From the NCBI GenBank assembly GCA_038503075.1, contig JBCAML010000020.1, forward strand, positions 806,001 through 870,000: DNA of 64,000 bases. Reading direction: 5' to 3'. Within the stretch, counting starts at the first letter, position 1; every line of letters starts with the position of its first letter. This DNA is from Gyromitra esculenta (taxonomy: Eukaryota; Ascomycota; Pezizomycetes; Pezizales; Discinaceae). The notes under the pieces were generated by a model, which searched no databases, was not told where the DNA came from, and saw nothing but the letters and a program-made list of their open reading frames with translations. This document shows positions 1 through 11,963 of the stretch, in pieces. The translations under genes were made by a program, and so were the position numbers.

Positions 1-612
1 AATCTTGGTTGATTAATAATAAGATTCGGATTGGATGTTTGGTTTCCTTGTGTCATCAATGGCCGACTCTTTCGATCAACACTTCCCTGATTTGCTTATA
101 CGTTGCGTCGCCAGTTAATTCCGACAATCACGCCATAAGATAATGAGAGGGGTAGGAGTGAAGGAAAGTGTTTCAGGGTCTATGGGATTTTTCCATGTTA
201 GTTCATGTTATTACATAGCCTTTGTATTCGACGCTTGACTACTATAAGTAGTCCAGTGTTCTACCGTTGAGAAGGGTCTTCTTCCAGATCATTAGCGACG
301 AAGAACGAGCGCTATATTATATTGTTTTAGCAAAATCACTTAGTGCAATTTCTTTCTTTTCTTGTGAATTACTTTTATCTCGCATTAGCGCGCCGGCGTT
401 CGTTATTAAACGCTTACTTATTGGAAGTTCTTGAAACTTTCTTTCGTCACTACTTTGAATCCTACGGTTATCTTTTAGCGGTTCATAAGAAGCAGTTAGG
501 ACTTGCGCCTGTGTATTGTGTTGCGGATAGCAACCGGGCAGGTTATAGCGTCTAGATTGTTATCTAAAGCTTCTTGGAGATTTCCTGTGCGGTAAGAAGT
601 ACCGGTCTTATA
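1..612 (+). repeat. LTR family A, left end outside window
   Basis: This matches the solo LTR at 25430-26159 from its base 25529 or so onward, and shares its last ~330 bp with the copy at 13660-14607. It ends in GGTCTTATA where the other copies end GGTCTTACA, so the terminal CA has become TA by a C-to-T change. It lies inside an LTR of family B (613-1406), so it is the younger insertion. Its start lies left of the window and no target duplication can be checked. Confidence 0.8.
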
Positions 613-1406
613 GTGGGATGCGTGATTGTTGTGCTGTGTTGTGTTACGTCTGTTATTCGTTGCGTTTCCTTTGGTTTCCATTACAATGAATCATGCGTTT
701 GTCATTAAGGAGATGGATTATAGGTATATAAGCGAAGGGATTTCCCCTCTTGTTGTACTTTTCCTTCTTCTTTCTTTAAGCAACGTCTTCTCACGGTTGA
801 GCCTCGAGTTAAGCCCTTCAGTATCCCTGAAGGTGAGCAGTGTTACTTAATCAAGGGTACAACACGTTCAAAGAGTGCAGCGTTTCTACAAGTTCTACGA
901 AGGTCTATCTCAAGGCGAGATAGGTGCAGCGAGGTAGACAGCGACAGCGAGGGTTCTGAGGTAGAACCGAGATGGTATTTGATAGTTACAGCAGAAGGTA
1001 ACAAGAACGTTGCTTAAAGAAAGAAAAGGAGAAAGAGAACAAGCGAACAAAATCCATCATTTAAATACCCCGCTTTTCCCAACCAGATCCCATAGCCGAA
1101 AGTAACCGAGATACAATAACATTATAACAAAACCTTCGAAACCTATAATAACCATCACACCAAAACCTAACCCTATCCCTTAATCCGTGAAACGTCTTCT
1201 ATTGTATTCTCATTGTACCTCACAATACAACCCTTGATTACACCTCGTAATCTTTCGCTGCTGCTGTCTTCAAGTCATCATAACTTGAACCTTTCATAGA
1301 GCCTGTAGAAACTCCGCACATACTCTCGTTGTTGGTTCCTTGTTCAAGTAGCACTGCTCATCTCGGGGGATACCTGAGAGCTTGATGAGAAACTCACCCC
1401 TTGAGA
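613..1406 (+). repeat. LTR family B, split by a nested LTR
   Basis: The sequence aligns with the complete family B solo LTR at 20723-21131. It shares the TATA-box stretch GTATATAAGCGAAGG near 727, the AAGCAACGTCTTC block near 779, and the 3' end ending CCTTGAGA. It is interrupted at 789-1192 by a family C LTR, and its first bases were separated from it by the family A insertion at 1-612. Without the insertion it would be about 390 bp. Confidence 0.75.
789..1192 (-). repeat. Solo LTR family C nested in LTR B
   Basis: This 404-bp copy starts TCTCACGG and ends CCGTGAAA, and is flanked by the 5-bp duplication CGTCT at 784-788 and 1193-1197. Family C is the LTR type of the Gypsy elements at 12-40 kb (for example 26330-26736), here in the same orientation. 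The internal hairpin CCTTCAG-TATCC-CTGAAGG seen in other copies is present near 807-826. Confidence 0.85.
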
Positions 1407-2363
1407 TATGGTCTGGGTCATGAAGAATAAAATGAGGCAGGCAGTCGTGTTTGAAAATCGGTGGCCACGTATTTTTTTAAGTGACTGATATAACGTACAA
1501 CAAGAAAAATAATCGATAAACCGGGGACTACCGACGAAGCTTTGTAGCCAACCCAACTGCTAGAATCTTCCTCGAGAACCCTGGGGAGCTAACAATAGCC
1601 CCGAGCCCAAAGTATCGCGTTTCTCGATCTTTTTTGCCGTACGCTATAGGTTGATTAGGTTATAGATGCACATATTCTTAGAAATAGATAATAGTATTAC
1701 ATAATTTGGCTGTCAGGCTCGCAAGCCCACAATACTTTATATAATAACACCGACGAACTTGCAGAATAACACACATATCGAGTGGCACAATCTAGATTAA
1801 CACACAATTCAAAATGACACACAAGAAAGAAGTAGAAAAAAGATCTTAGCTTCCGTTTGGCCCCGACCTGGACACTATTCATTTCGCTCTACTAGCTAAA
1901 ACGCAAGTACTAGTACAGGAGGAGAACGACAAATATTCTTTTTATGCTCTGGATGTTTCCATCGACTGCAATGCTACAGTATATGCACAGGAAATCCAAG
2001 GAGAGACATTATCGTGCCTTAAAGTTTCCGAGCTTGCTTGCTGTCAGTATGAGGCTTGCCCCAGGGCATTTGTAGCTAAGGTAGAAGGCATTATGTTGTG
2101 AAAAGAAAGCGTTCAATAATAAGAGCCTGACGAACCCTTTTCATCTTGTAAATATAGATAAAAGTATGATCGCCTGGTAAACCTCTAGATCTCTCTTACG
2201 ATACAACTTTTTCTTTTTTGTGTCATTCTGAAACATGTGTCATCCTGGATACGTGTCACTTGGTATGTATTACTCTGCATGTCAGCTGATATAATATACT
2301 GTTTGGACCCTTAGTTGGGAACGGATATGAAATAGCAGGAAAATGTACTGCGAGTGTCAGGGA
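1407..2363. other. Gene-free stretch
   Basis: AT-rich sequence with only short reading frames and no recognisable domain, repeat copy or RNA gene. I see nothing to annotate here. Confidence 0.5.
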
Positions 2364-2558
2364 AAGTCTGATGACAGGTGGCGGTGAAGCTCTTTTCTTG
2401 GGGGACTCAAGCCTACTTAAACTACTAACTAACTTTATTCAATGTTTAATACATAGCATTCACCACCTCTTACCACTCTTATTAGGTGTCTCGAAGAGTT
2501 GTGAAGTGGGGAGAAAGACTGATAGCTCTTACTTGCACCGCCACCTGTCATCAGACTT
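2364..2558. mobile_element. MITE-like element with 23-bp terminal inverted repeats
   Basis: Bases 2364-2386 and 2536-2558 are exact reverse complements (outer end AAGTCTGATGACAGG). The outer flanks continue as a weaker inverted match (GTACTGC versus the complement of GTAGTAC). The 149-bp interior has no coding potential. The size and structure fit a non-autonomous DNA transposon. No clear target duplication is visible, so the superfamily is unknown. Confidence 0.6.
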
Positions 2559-2597
2559 ACCCTATACCTGTAGTACTGGCCTTGTTGCGTAAATTAC

Positions 2598-2752
2598 ACA
2601 GCCTCTGGTAGAATTATTGTAGAAAAACAAGGGTTAGCGAATGCCCAAGCAACCAATGCCGTAGCCAAAATCTTTCCGATGGACCCGGAAGGCCAATAAA
2701 AGCTTTAGATCCTGAGTTGCCACAATTCAACAATAATTCTACCGGAGGCTGT
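2598..2752. mobile_element. Second MITE-like element, 23-bp TIRs
   Basis: Bases 2598-2620 and 2730-2752 are reverse complements with one mismatch (T/C at the ninth base; outer end ACAGCCTC). The element is 155 bp and non-coding, and begins 40 bp after the preceding MITE. The right end is followed by TATATA, so a TA target is possible but not proven. Confidence 0.55.
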
Positions 2753-4029
2753 ATATATACCTAAATATACTCGGATAAGTCTATAATCATGCAATATCAC
2801 TCGGAAACGGTAAGCGAAGGTGTTGGATTTGCTAGTGCTTTTTGGTCCCACTCGAGCGTGCGCAGTCACGCGCACAGTTAGAACCCTCTATCCTAGGTCC
2901 ACAACATTAGGGGCCCTGGCCTGGTAGTGTTAAGATATTGGGACAGTATAAATGGGGGTTATATGGGACGTGTACAAATCATGACAGTTATCACTACAGC
3001 CTGCTACCTACTACAGAAATTGTTGTAATATGGTATTATTTATGAGTTACTATTTCATTTGGTTTGTAATATTCGATCAATGGTCTTAACCAAATTTTTG
3101 GGCTATATCGTCCTTTGTATGAAGCTGAACACTTCCTCCACTGAAGCCTCTACAACTTCTGTGCTCACACTGCTTCTAGCTCCCTGCTTCCATTCTACTG
3201 CCTTCGTCCATACATGGATCCGTGAGAGTTTCGTACAACGAACGTTATACCATCTGAAAACCATTTGTCGGAGAAGCTTCCTAAAATTGAAGTATGGTTA
3301 TATATAGACTGGAGGTACTGCACGTGAGAGAATACAGTGGCGGTTCCGGGCCCGGGAACCAAAGGGTTTGATTGTTTATAAAAAAGGGAATAAGTCCTGA
3401 AACGCAATAACTAATTCACGCCATTGAGTGGATTCAATATTATTACTAGTAGTCATTGGTCCTACTGTAATCCTTATTTGGGATCTCTTATTAGATCACA
3501 TAAACACTAAACTTCCAGTGGTGGCGATATATGTAATATTTATCGCGAGGTTAGTTCTAAAAGGCGTGCACGTGTGGAAATTCGCTGATGCGCCCATCTC
3601 TCATATGGGTAAGGTGCAAAACGCGCAGAATGGAGCGTCTACAGACGACCTTACTTACGAATTTAAGCTATATGTACTCCTAGGCCTAGCCACTTCCCCA
3701 CACATACAACTTCCCCACACCTTTACTCTATGATTTTCCCACATACACATTTAACATTTCCCTATGTATGATATCATTCTTTTACTGGGTTAAGTTATCT
3801 TCCAGTGATATTTAATTATATGAAGCAGTAATGAAGGCGATACAAACCTAGACCAGGCGAGCTGAATATATGTAGTGTAGGTTTAGCAATGCAAGTACCC
3901 CTTTTGACAAACCATCTGCCTTTGTTTCTTTGGGACTAGGGGAGGCGTTGGTAAAAATATTAATCATTGTGTATACTCTATTACGGGAGTAACTGTATCA
4001 ATCTACACATTGCTCGTACAAATATGGAG
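2753..4029. other. Gene-free stretch
   Basis: Only short, unconvincing reading frames. One at 3428-3733 would be hydrophobic at its start, but it has no ATG in a good context and no recognisable motif. From about 3690 the motif TTCCCAC recurs in a pyrimidine-rich stretch that resembles the flank at 4640-4730. Confidence 0.4.
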
Positions 4030-4640
4030 GGAAAAGGCATCACCTGGTGCCTTTGCAAACGACTTTTCTGGTGTCTTTTTTAAGGTCATTAGAAAAGGTA
4101 TCAAGAGAGGCATCAAGAAAGGCATCAGTAAAGGCATTAGTAAATGGATACTTTAGAAAGTCGTCGGGAAAGGCATCGGTAAATGTGTACTTGGTTGCTT
4201 CTCTGGAATAAGTGGGTGGTCTGAGAGATTTAACTATATGATGAATAGTGTAAGTGATAAAGAACTCAGTAGATATGCTGAATGTGCTAGGCTCAACTCC
4301 TGGACCTGATTACTTTTTGCTTTTGACCCCTTTGAATTAAGGTTTGGAAAATCGTAAGGAAATGTGTATAATTTCACCAATGATGCATTTCCCGATGCCT
4401 TTCCTATACAAAATTTTGCTGTGTTTTCGATGCATTTACCTACACCTTTTCTATAACCTTTATAGACGACTTTACTGATGCCTTTCCCACATAAGTAATG
4501 TATGAGGATTTGATGCATTTACTAACGACTATTCGGATGCCTTTACAGACGACTTTCTCGCGCAAAACACTGGGCGAGAAAATGGTGCATTTACTTCGCT
4601 TGTAGAGATAGCTATCCAAAACGTGCATTTACTGCTACAT
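4030..4640. repeat. Array of inverted AAAGGCATC / GATGCCTTT motifs
   Basis: Between about 4030 and 4180 the motif AAAGGCATCAGTAAA and variants recur in direct orientation. Between about 4370 and 4610 the complement (TTTACTGATGCCTTT, GATGCCTTTACAGACGAC) recurs. The block GAAAGTCGTCGGGAAAGG near 4157 has a partial complement near 4545. The region is therefore a degenerate long inverted repeat built from short tandem units. It may be the ends of a decayed DNA transposon or a foldback element. It has no coding support. Confidence 0.5.
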
Positions 4641-6674
4641 ATCCCTTATTTCCCACCTATAATGAAATTGCTATTCCCATACAAATATAATCTATTCTAC
4701 TATAGGCTTCCCACACAAATTTACCTGAGAGAAAATGAGGTCTTGACCAATGCATTTTTGCGCTTTGTAGAGTGGTTTCTGCTAGCAAAGTTAGACTTTC
4801 ACTTGATATTCAGGCCTAGGAACCGTCCTTCTGCAGCTGTATGTACACACACACATATATATACCTTTCTAAACACACTCTTGTAACTTCCAGTCTCGAT
4901 ATCATCTCACTGGTAGTATGATTATGGCTGATGGTAGATAGCTGTACCATTATATCTAATGGCCTAGTCGTGTATACCTGGGAACTGTTGGACTCCTTAG
5001 AGAAAAAGACCTGCTACGAATCGATGACGTGTTGAGCTCAAGTAACGCGGTGGCACAGTGGTGCTGATATACGATCTCTATCAGGGTTGATTAGGATTCT
5101 TAAACTGCTATTTCTTTGGGTTTGAGAATGTATCTGGCGACTCTGGACAGTTTTTTAACAAGTTTTACTCAGTGAGGTCGAATGAACGAAGCTCCACCAA
5201 AACTGCTGAGCGGCTTAATCAAATCTCGGGGACCCACATGCGGTTAAATCGTCACGCTTAGAAGACTACGAATCATTAGCAAAACTGTACACTATCTGAG
5301 GATTAGAAAGCTACCCGAGAGATATATTTTGTGTGGTTATCGGACAATAAGTGATCTAACCTGTTATAAAGACTTTGCGTGCTTTGGTACTATAAAGAGT
5401 ATGGGTTTGGTGCCAAGAGCTGTCGAATACTTCATAGGTCGATATTATTTTTTCGCTAGCTATAAGTATGTATATACCGCTGGTGCCTTCTTAAAATTTC
5501 TCCCTAGACCACACCATCTTAGCATATCTTTAGTAATGGCAACTCAATCAAAAGATAAGAGCCCTGATAGGTGTAGAAGGGAGAGTTTTGGTACAGGTGC
5601 ATATTGGGTCTGCACATCTATCTCGTATTTATGTGTGTACTCTTGGTAGAATCGGTGATTTCGGCAAGATGAGATGGCTCAAGACTACGGTGAGTGGTGT
5701 ACTTAGGTTGGGAGTAAATTCCCGCACCTGTTTCTGCTGTACTAGGGGAATTCTAGTGGTTATCGAGCAATAGTCTGACTCAACGCCAAGTATACGTGAT
5801 GGATGGATAGATTTATTAAGACGCCCAGGAAACTCTCATTTACCTCTCTGGATAAAAAATTACTTATCTTAGTGTTATCATAGCATATTCTAGGACATGT
5901 AAGTGATAATACGGCCCGGAAATCTAAAATTTCCTCACCACGGTACTGTCAAATACTTAGGACTATTTTGATCTTACTGTGGGAGGATTTTTAAATTTAA
6001 ATTTTAATCTCTGCCAAGTGCAAGGCCTGCAGACGACCACAATGCTAAGGAGAACAAGAGTACACAAAATTCGTACGCTTGCTACTCATCTTATCTATAC
6101 CACTAGATGGAATCAATTCCAAGGTGACCCTATCGTGGGGTAAGCAAAGTATAAGATACATGCTTTGGTCTACTGAGGTGCTTGGTTGATGAATAGGCTT
6201 GCACGTTAACCTACTTTGGACGCTGATTAAGAATAGTCGTGCGTTAAGCTGTATGGTCGTTCGTTGGGTCTTTTGAGCATTTCACTGAAATAGTGTGAGT
6301 CTAGGCAATCCGGGATAGAGATGACGTGACTGAAGTCTTCTTGCGAGAAACACCGTTATTAACAATAATCAAATCTAATGTATTGGGAACTCCGCATGCT
6401 TGAAGCCAGTTATCACCCTTAATTGCGATGAATAGGATCACGGCTGACACAATCGCCTCAACTATTTCTGGTTACCCTTGCTAGTGTAGATGCTAGTAGC
6501 TCCATGTTTTGTGCAGGTTTGTTGATGTTAATAGAGGAACAAATAGCTTGAAAAGTTGCTGTACACCGTAAATTGGCAGCAAAGCATTAGATACGTAGAA
6601 GTGAATAAAAATAAGCCAACAGTGATGAGTTTAGTGATCCCACCACGGCCCACACTTCCCCGAGTTATTCACCA
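4641..6674. other. Gene-free stretch downstream of dynein gene
   Basis: No reading frame here shows a known domain and none has neighbours that suggest exons. I see no repeat copy shared with other parts of the window. The last ~100 bp should contain the 3' UTR and polyadenylation signals of the dynein light intermediate chain gene ending at 6675. Confidence 0.45.
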
Positions 6675-8599
6675 TTAAAGTCCGGATGAACCGGCTTTCG
6701 CGGGCGTCCCCTTCTTCTTCATTAATGAATTGAAAAATGCTGACAAGACCTCGTTCTGGCTTTTCCCGTCTCCTCCAGCTTGGGTATTTGGCGCAGGTTC
6801 TCGGTCAGAGGATCTGCTAGCCTCTCGCTCCTGTTTTGGGTTCGTTGACAAAAATCAGCGGTGTGCTCTGGGGAGAGTTACAGTTAATACATACCTTTAA
6901 TCTCTCCAGCATATTTTCAGCATCTACCTGAATTCCACCGACATTAAATTGCACTGGCCCAACGTGTTCTATAACCCTTTCGCCACCTCCGTTACTTTGA
7001 TTATTCTTATCTTCCTTCCCGCCACGAGCGGACTTCTCCTCAGCGGCTCTGGCTTCCAAAACTTCTAACTGGCCCGCGAGAAATTCCTGGGTGTCAACTG
7101 CTGGAACTTCAATACCTTTCCCTCCGCTTTTGTTGAGTAGTCCGAGCCCTTCGGTATCTCCTCGTTTAGAATCTTTTATCACATCTTCGTATACCTCAAC
7201 CGCCCCCCCTTCACCTTCTGGCTCCGTAGGATGTGGCGAGATGTCGACACTCCAACCGGAGTTTATTCCCTCCACATCAAATCCTTCCCGGAGGACTCGG
7301 ATTTTCCCCCAGGAGTCCCAATGGGGGGGTACAAGCACTTTGTCGCGCTCGATTACGTTGTGTTTAAGTGTTTGTTGCTAAGAATGAGGATTAGTCACTA
7401 TGCTGCTAGGGTTTTACTTTACGACTGCTTACGCGGAGTGGAGATTGTATAGAGAGAAGGGAAAATATTAATGGTCTGATTGGAGATGGCGCCGAGGGAG
7501 TTGTGTAGATCAAAGAAGCACCATCTGCATTTTGTGGTTAGTCGCATGCCTGATTTGCCCTTCTAATAGAGTGCACTGCGGAAATATATTAGTGCATACG
7601 TTTTAGTAAAACTGTTCGTAAGAACTGAAGGACGAAATCAAATTCTTCTTCCTTCCATCCACGCTCTCTTTCCAGCATTTCAATTTTATCAGCCTGCACA
7701 ATGCTCAACTTGAGTCAGTCTTATAGCCTCTGAGATCCGGATTTTGAGAATTTGATAACGCCAACGCACGTACATTCTGACAGACGACGCAGAGTGGCAA
7801 ACCGATAGGTTCATCGAACTCTCCAGGTCCTAGTGGTATTGTTACTTCTCCAATGCCCCCACCACCTGCATCAGTATGCGTGCTTCGTCTTGTTTCCCAA
7901 GCGTGCGTCACTTCATCTAATGTTCTCCTACAATCGTCATCCAAACTAGTGAAAATGCCCCGCACCAATCTGACCCAAGTCTTGATCTCTTGCATCCAAG
8001 CCCAAGGTTTCGACCAATCTAAGAGGATAATTACTAGGGTTTCCGGAAGAGTTGTAGCAGTGAAAAGTGGTCGGAGTAGAGGAATGAATGCCGATGTCGG
8101 TTCAGAAATTAAATACACTCCAAGGCGAGCAAGTACATCTTCATCAATTTGTGATTAGATAATATAATGCTGAACAAGGCATGGTAAGGAATTATACCTT
8201 CGTGGTCAGCATCTAACACGTCTAGGTAAGTATAGCCCAAAGCAAAAGAATTCGCAATAGGCGGTCTTTTGTCTGCTTTCCTATGTCCTCCCCCGGAACC
8301 GGCACCTCCGCTTCCCAGGGACTCCACAAACTCTTTTTGACCTTCGGCTGATCCTCCTATGGATTGCGTTCAAAACGTCAGCCCGCCGTTCCCCCCCTTC
8401 CCCGAGAATTCGAGACCATGAGTTTCCGGAGGGCAAGGTTGTCTGTACCTAAGACCAGGATAGACTTTTGTGGTAACCTCTTGGAGGAAGCAACAGAAGA
8501 TAGCATAGAGGACCACATGTCGTCTTTTTCTGACTCTATTGAAGAGGTAGTCGACATGACGGAACCAGGTCGCTCATCGAATCCGCCGGAGCGGGCCAT
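6675..8599 (-). CDS. Cytoplasmic dynein 1 light intermediate chain
   Basis: This encodes a subunit of cytoplasmic dynein 1, the minus-end microtubule motor; the family links the motor to cargo adaptors. Seven exons on the minus strand (8449-8599, 8198-8356, 7774-8138, 7600-7693, 7433-7524, 6895-7377, 6675-6830) join in frame to 499 aa, and all six introns are GT-AG. Family signatures seen: an N-terminal EKDDMWSSML block; FALGYTYLDV; TLVIILLDWSKPWAW; the IPLGPGEFDEPIG and PLCVVCQN stretches; HGASLIYT; and VPPHWDSWGKIRVLREGFD. The P-loop position reads LGGSAEGQKEF, without a GKT, which is common in fungal members. The C-terminus is the usual variable, charged adaptor-binding region. The start at 8599 is the first ATG before the conserved block. 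The gene looks intact and is divergent from the PROPPIN gene at 9381. Confidence 0.93.
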
Positions 8600-9380
8600 G
8601 ATTTTTGTTTCGTTGAATTCAAGTTTGTGTGATTGGAAAAATAGCTGTGGTATCTGATATCGACCGTGGGCGATAAGGGATTGTTTGCTTGAGGATAGGG
8701 ATAGAGGAATGGGTATCAGACTAAATTAGAAGTAGGACTATCGAGATCATGTAGAAGGGCGAATTTGAGGTTGGTTTTTATTTTATTTTGGGGGGGGGGT
8801 GGTTTGGTGATAGCAGGTGGGAGATAAAAGCAGGAGTACAAGAAATCAGTTGGGTATGTCAGGACTGGCTGTTGTCGATCCCGCAACTACTTCCCACGTG
8901 CCTTTAGGAGCTTGGCTCTATCATGCTGTGGAGTACGCAAACATGAACAGAAATACAGGGCGCCGTTAGCGTGCATTTGGGCTCGGCTCCAGCTGATGCG
9001 TCTTTGGCTGCAACGTGGGAATGACCTGGGAGTGAGGCTAGGCACGAGACAAGGATGAATACCTACCTACATGTTCCTCTCGGTATGATGTGGACCTTGC
9101 CGTCATAGGCAGGCGCTCTAGAGGTGCGGCTGCCTGCCACTAACTGTAGCATTACTTAAGGTTCTCACCACCACAGCTTATTGTTGGTGCGCATATTGCA
9201 GTTGCTCTATTACTCTTGTCCTGTCCCTGGATATTATTATTATACGGTTTCGAAAATTTCCTCCTCATCCTTCTTCTCCCCCCCTCTTCACTAATACCCT
9301 CGTTCCCCCCCCCAAAATAATAGTAATAATACATACTTCTCCCTTGTTTCCTCCCCTCGCCTTTGCATCCCCTTCCAGTT
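8600..9380. promoter_or_regulatory. Shared 5' region of two divergent genes
   Basis: This 781-bp interval separates the starts of the dynein light intermediate chain gene (minus) and the PROPPIN gene (plus), so both promoters should lie here. It contains a G9 run near 8793 and a pyrimidine-rich tract at about 9265-9360 just upstream of the PROPPIN start, a common feature of fungal promoters. No specific factor site can be assigned. Confidence 0.5.
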
Positions 9381-10690
9381 ATGAACACTCGCCCACAGAT
9401 AGCTACCACAAGCCGTTCGCAAGCACTCTCTGTAACCTTCAACCAAGATTATTCTTGCTTCTCTGTCGGTCTCGATAACGGTTTTTGTGGTGCGTTGAGT
9501 TCGAGATCGCCTGTTTTTTTATCTTATAGCGTATCTCGACTAAAGCTTACTTTCTACGCGAATGCAGTGTATAACTCAGACCCATGCGAACTACACATAT
9601 CTCGGGGTATCTGCCTTCTCAGCCTACCCTTTCTCCTTGCTCTGGAAGCTGATACGTGCTTCTGTATTAAGATATTGGTGCGGGCATCGGGATTGCTGCT
9701 ATGCTCAACCGGGCTAATTACCTAGCTCTTGTTGGTGGGGGCCGTGTCCCAAAATTCCCCCAAAACAAAGTTATCATCTGGGACGATATTAAACAAAAGG
9801 CTGTTATCACTCTCGAATTCCGTTCGGAAATACGTGCTGTACGCCTCTCGCGCTCTCGGATAGTTGTTGTCTTGCTCGGTAGTGTCCATATCTATGCCTT
9901 TTCTTCGCCACCACAGCGACAGCATGTTTTTGAAACTCACGATAATCCTCTTGGTCTGGTTGCTCTTTCGCTGAAAACACTTGCATTTCCCGGGAGAACA
10001 CCAGGACATGTTCAGTTGTTCGACTTAGAGAGCGGTAACGTTAGCATAATCCCGGCTCATGGGACGCCTCTGGCTGCCATAACTATTTCACTTCAAGGAG
10101 ATTTATTGGCTACCGCCTCCGAGACTGTAATTTAACATAACTTCCTCTGTATGTCTGGGCCTTGAGTAGTTAACACTTTCCAGGGAACACTAATTCGTGT
10201 GTATTCCACTGCGACATCTCGTTTAATCACAGAGCTCCGGAGAGGTATCGACAAAGCCACGATATTTTCGCTCGCCATTTCCCCAGCCTCTTGTCGTCTC
10301 GCTGTTACAAGTGACAAGGCTACTTTGCATATCTTCGAGCTCCCATCCTTATCATCAATCTCTCAACCCCCGCCCCGCCCTTCCTCGTCGTTATCCTCAC
10401 ACTCAGCAACGGGAACTCCCTCTGGTGATAATAGACGTTGGTCACTGCTAGGTAAATTACCATTACTGCCAAAATATTTTTCAAGTGAATGGAGTGCTGC
10501 ACAAGCAAAATTTGAAGGCGGGGGGCGAGGGGATTTGGGGTGGATCAGTGAGGATTCTCTGGTGGTTATCGGGACAGGTGGTAGAGCTGGCGAAGCAAGG
10601 TGGGAAAAATTCGTTGTTATTGAAGGTGAAGGTGGTGTGGGAATCGAGTGTATACGAGAAGGCTGGAGAAGATATTTGGATAATGACTGA
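9381..10690 (+). CDS. HSV2: PROPPIN / WIPI-family WD40 protein (HSV2/ATG18-like)
   Basis: PROPPINs are seven-bladed beta-propellers that bind PI3P or PI(3,5)P2 on autophagic, endosomal and vacuolar membranes. Four exons (9381-9489, 9568-9606, 9672-10126, 10184-10690) join in frame to 369 aa with GT-AG introns. The diagnostic two-arginine motif is present as LRRG, in TELRRGIDKATIFSLAISP, where the family has F/LRRG. Other family signatures are the N-terminal FNQD.SCFSVGLDNGF, VYNSDPCEL, GIGIAAMLNRANYLALVGGG, PKFPQNKVIIWDD and the blade sequence GHVQLFDL. The loop after the FRRG blade is rich in Ser/Pro. The short propeller without a C-terminal extension fits the HSV2/WIPI3-4 branch better than ATG18 proper, but this is by eye. 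The start is the first ATG before the conserved N-terminus. No damage is seen. Confidence 0.9.
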
Positions 10691-11480
10691 GGTTGATGTT
10701 GATTTACCAAAGTTGAGGAAGGTAGACGGAGTGGTACAAAATCGGTCTTCTCGAGATTGTGGCCATTTTTTGGGTCCTCCCCTGCGATTTTTATATCGGG
10801 CCTCACTCGGGTTTTAGCATTGCGGAACTGGGGATTATCTCTCGTCGTTTTTCAAAATACGTGGAAGTGCTTGTTTGCAAATTCTAGATGCTGCTAAGGT
10901 ACATTGACCCTAAACAGATTACTTGCTATACTTTCTACGTTTCTTGTTCAATTCATTGCAGGCGCAATTTTTTTCAAGATTTTGTTTGGTTTACATAACA
11001 GCCTTTCTTTTGTTGGTGTGACTGGAGTTGGGTTTTAAAGTATGAAAGAGCATTTTCATTTTAGTTCTTCCTATTACTGGCAGAAAAAAATCGCATTTAA
11101 CCAAGACGCAACCGATATAATGACTAACTATATTTCTAATCGTCTTACGAGATGATTGGAGCCGATATCAACGCGGGTAAAATCAATGATATATCGCGTG
11201 GCTCTAAAAAAAAAAAAAAACCGTGTACAAATCCTTGCGTAGAAGCAACACAGAAGAATAAGGAGTATGGAAAGAAGGGAGTATATCCCTTAGACCGTCA
11301 GGCAAGATCCAAACTCAGAGCACAAACTAGATAAGGAAGATATAATATGGCCAACCCTAAAAGTATCCGACTCAGTCATGACGAGCTTTGAGCGATGGGT
11401 TTGGTAAACAAGATAACATGGGCTCAAACCTGTCGTCTGCAGAGTTCCCAAGATCATGAGTTCCATTTACAGTTAGCACC
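10691..11480. other. 3' flank of PROPPIN gene, gene-free
   Basis: AT-rich sequence with an A15 run near 11206-11220 and no supported coding region. It should include the 3' UTR of the PROPPIN gene. Confidence 0.45.
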
Positions 11481-11484
11481 CGGA

Positions 11485-11710
11485 GCCTAACCTCCACAGA
11501 GGTGAAGCACGGAGCATTTCCTCCACAGAGGTGGGGCGCCCAGAGCCTTTCCCCACAGGGGGCGCCCAAAGCATTTCCTCCACAGAGGTCCGAGTCGAGC
11601 GCAAAAAGCTTCTCCCTCGCTGACCTCTGTGGCGTTTTAGGAACTATGTTCGTCCTCGCTGGCCTCGGCAGAGGTGGAGCACCCGGAGCCTCTCCTCTAT
11701 AGAGGTAAAG
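11485..11710. repeat. Short tandem array of CCTC-loop-GAGG hairpin units
   Basis: A unit of about 33-40 bp containing the self-complementary CCTCCACAGAGG recurs (near 11490, 11518, 11577), with degenerate copies such as CCCCACAGGGG near 11550, GACCTCTGTGG near 11620 and CCTCTATAGAGG near 11693. Each unit can form a 4-5 bp hairpin, and the intervening GGAGCATTT or GGAGCCTTT is also repeated. It is probably a decayed minisatellite. No coding role is supported. Confidence 0.5.
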
Positions 11711-11834
11711 CTCTACGTGTAACAGGTCTCTGTACAAGGAGGGACAGGGATATGAAGATGGAACGGTTTGGAGATCCGCTGATCAGCACCGATCAACGAT
11801 GGAACACTTCCAAGTTTTCAAATTATCATATGTA

Positions 11835-11961
11835 CTCGTGTACCAGGGTATGAACCTGAAAACATGGGTGGTGAATTCGTATGGCAAAATATCCGTGCAC
11901 CACTCCGTCGCATACAAAGCCACACACCCCATGTTTTCAGGTTCATACCCTGGTACACGAG
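11835..11961. mobile_element. 127-bp MITE with perfect 34-bp TIRs and TA flanks
   Basis: Bases 11835-11868 and 11928-11961 are exact reverse complements (outer end CTCGTGTACC). Both ends abut TA (11833-11834 and 11962-11963), the target duplication of Tc1/mariner elements. The interior has a further small inverted match, GTGGTG/CACCAC. The perfect TIRs suggest a fairly recent insertion. The superfamily assignment is inference from the TA target alone. Confidence 0.75.
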
Positions 11962-11963
11962 TA

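Noticed and set aside
3428..3733. Hydrophobic 101-codon frame
   Set aside because: No ATG start, no family resemblance, AT-rich surroundings.
7853..8158. Plus-strand frames over the dynein gene and gag/pol genes
   Set aside because: Shadows of the minus-strand genes, whose exon structure and conserved motifs are clear.
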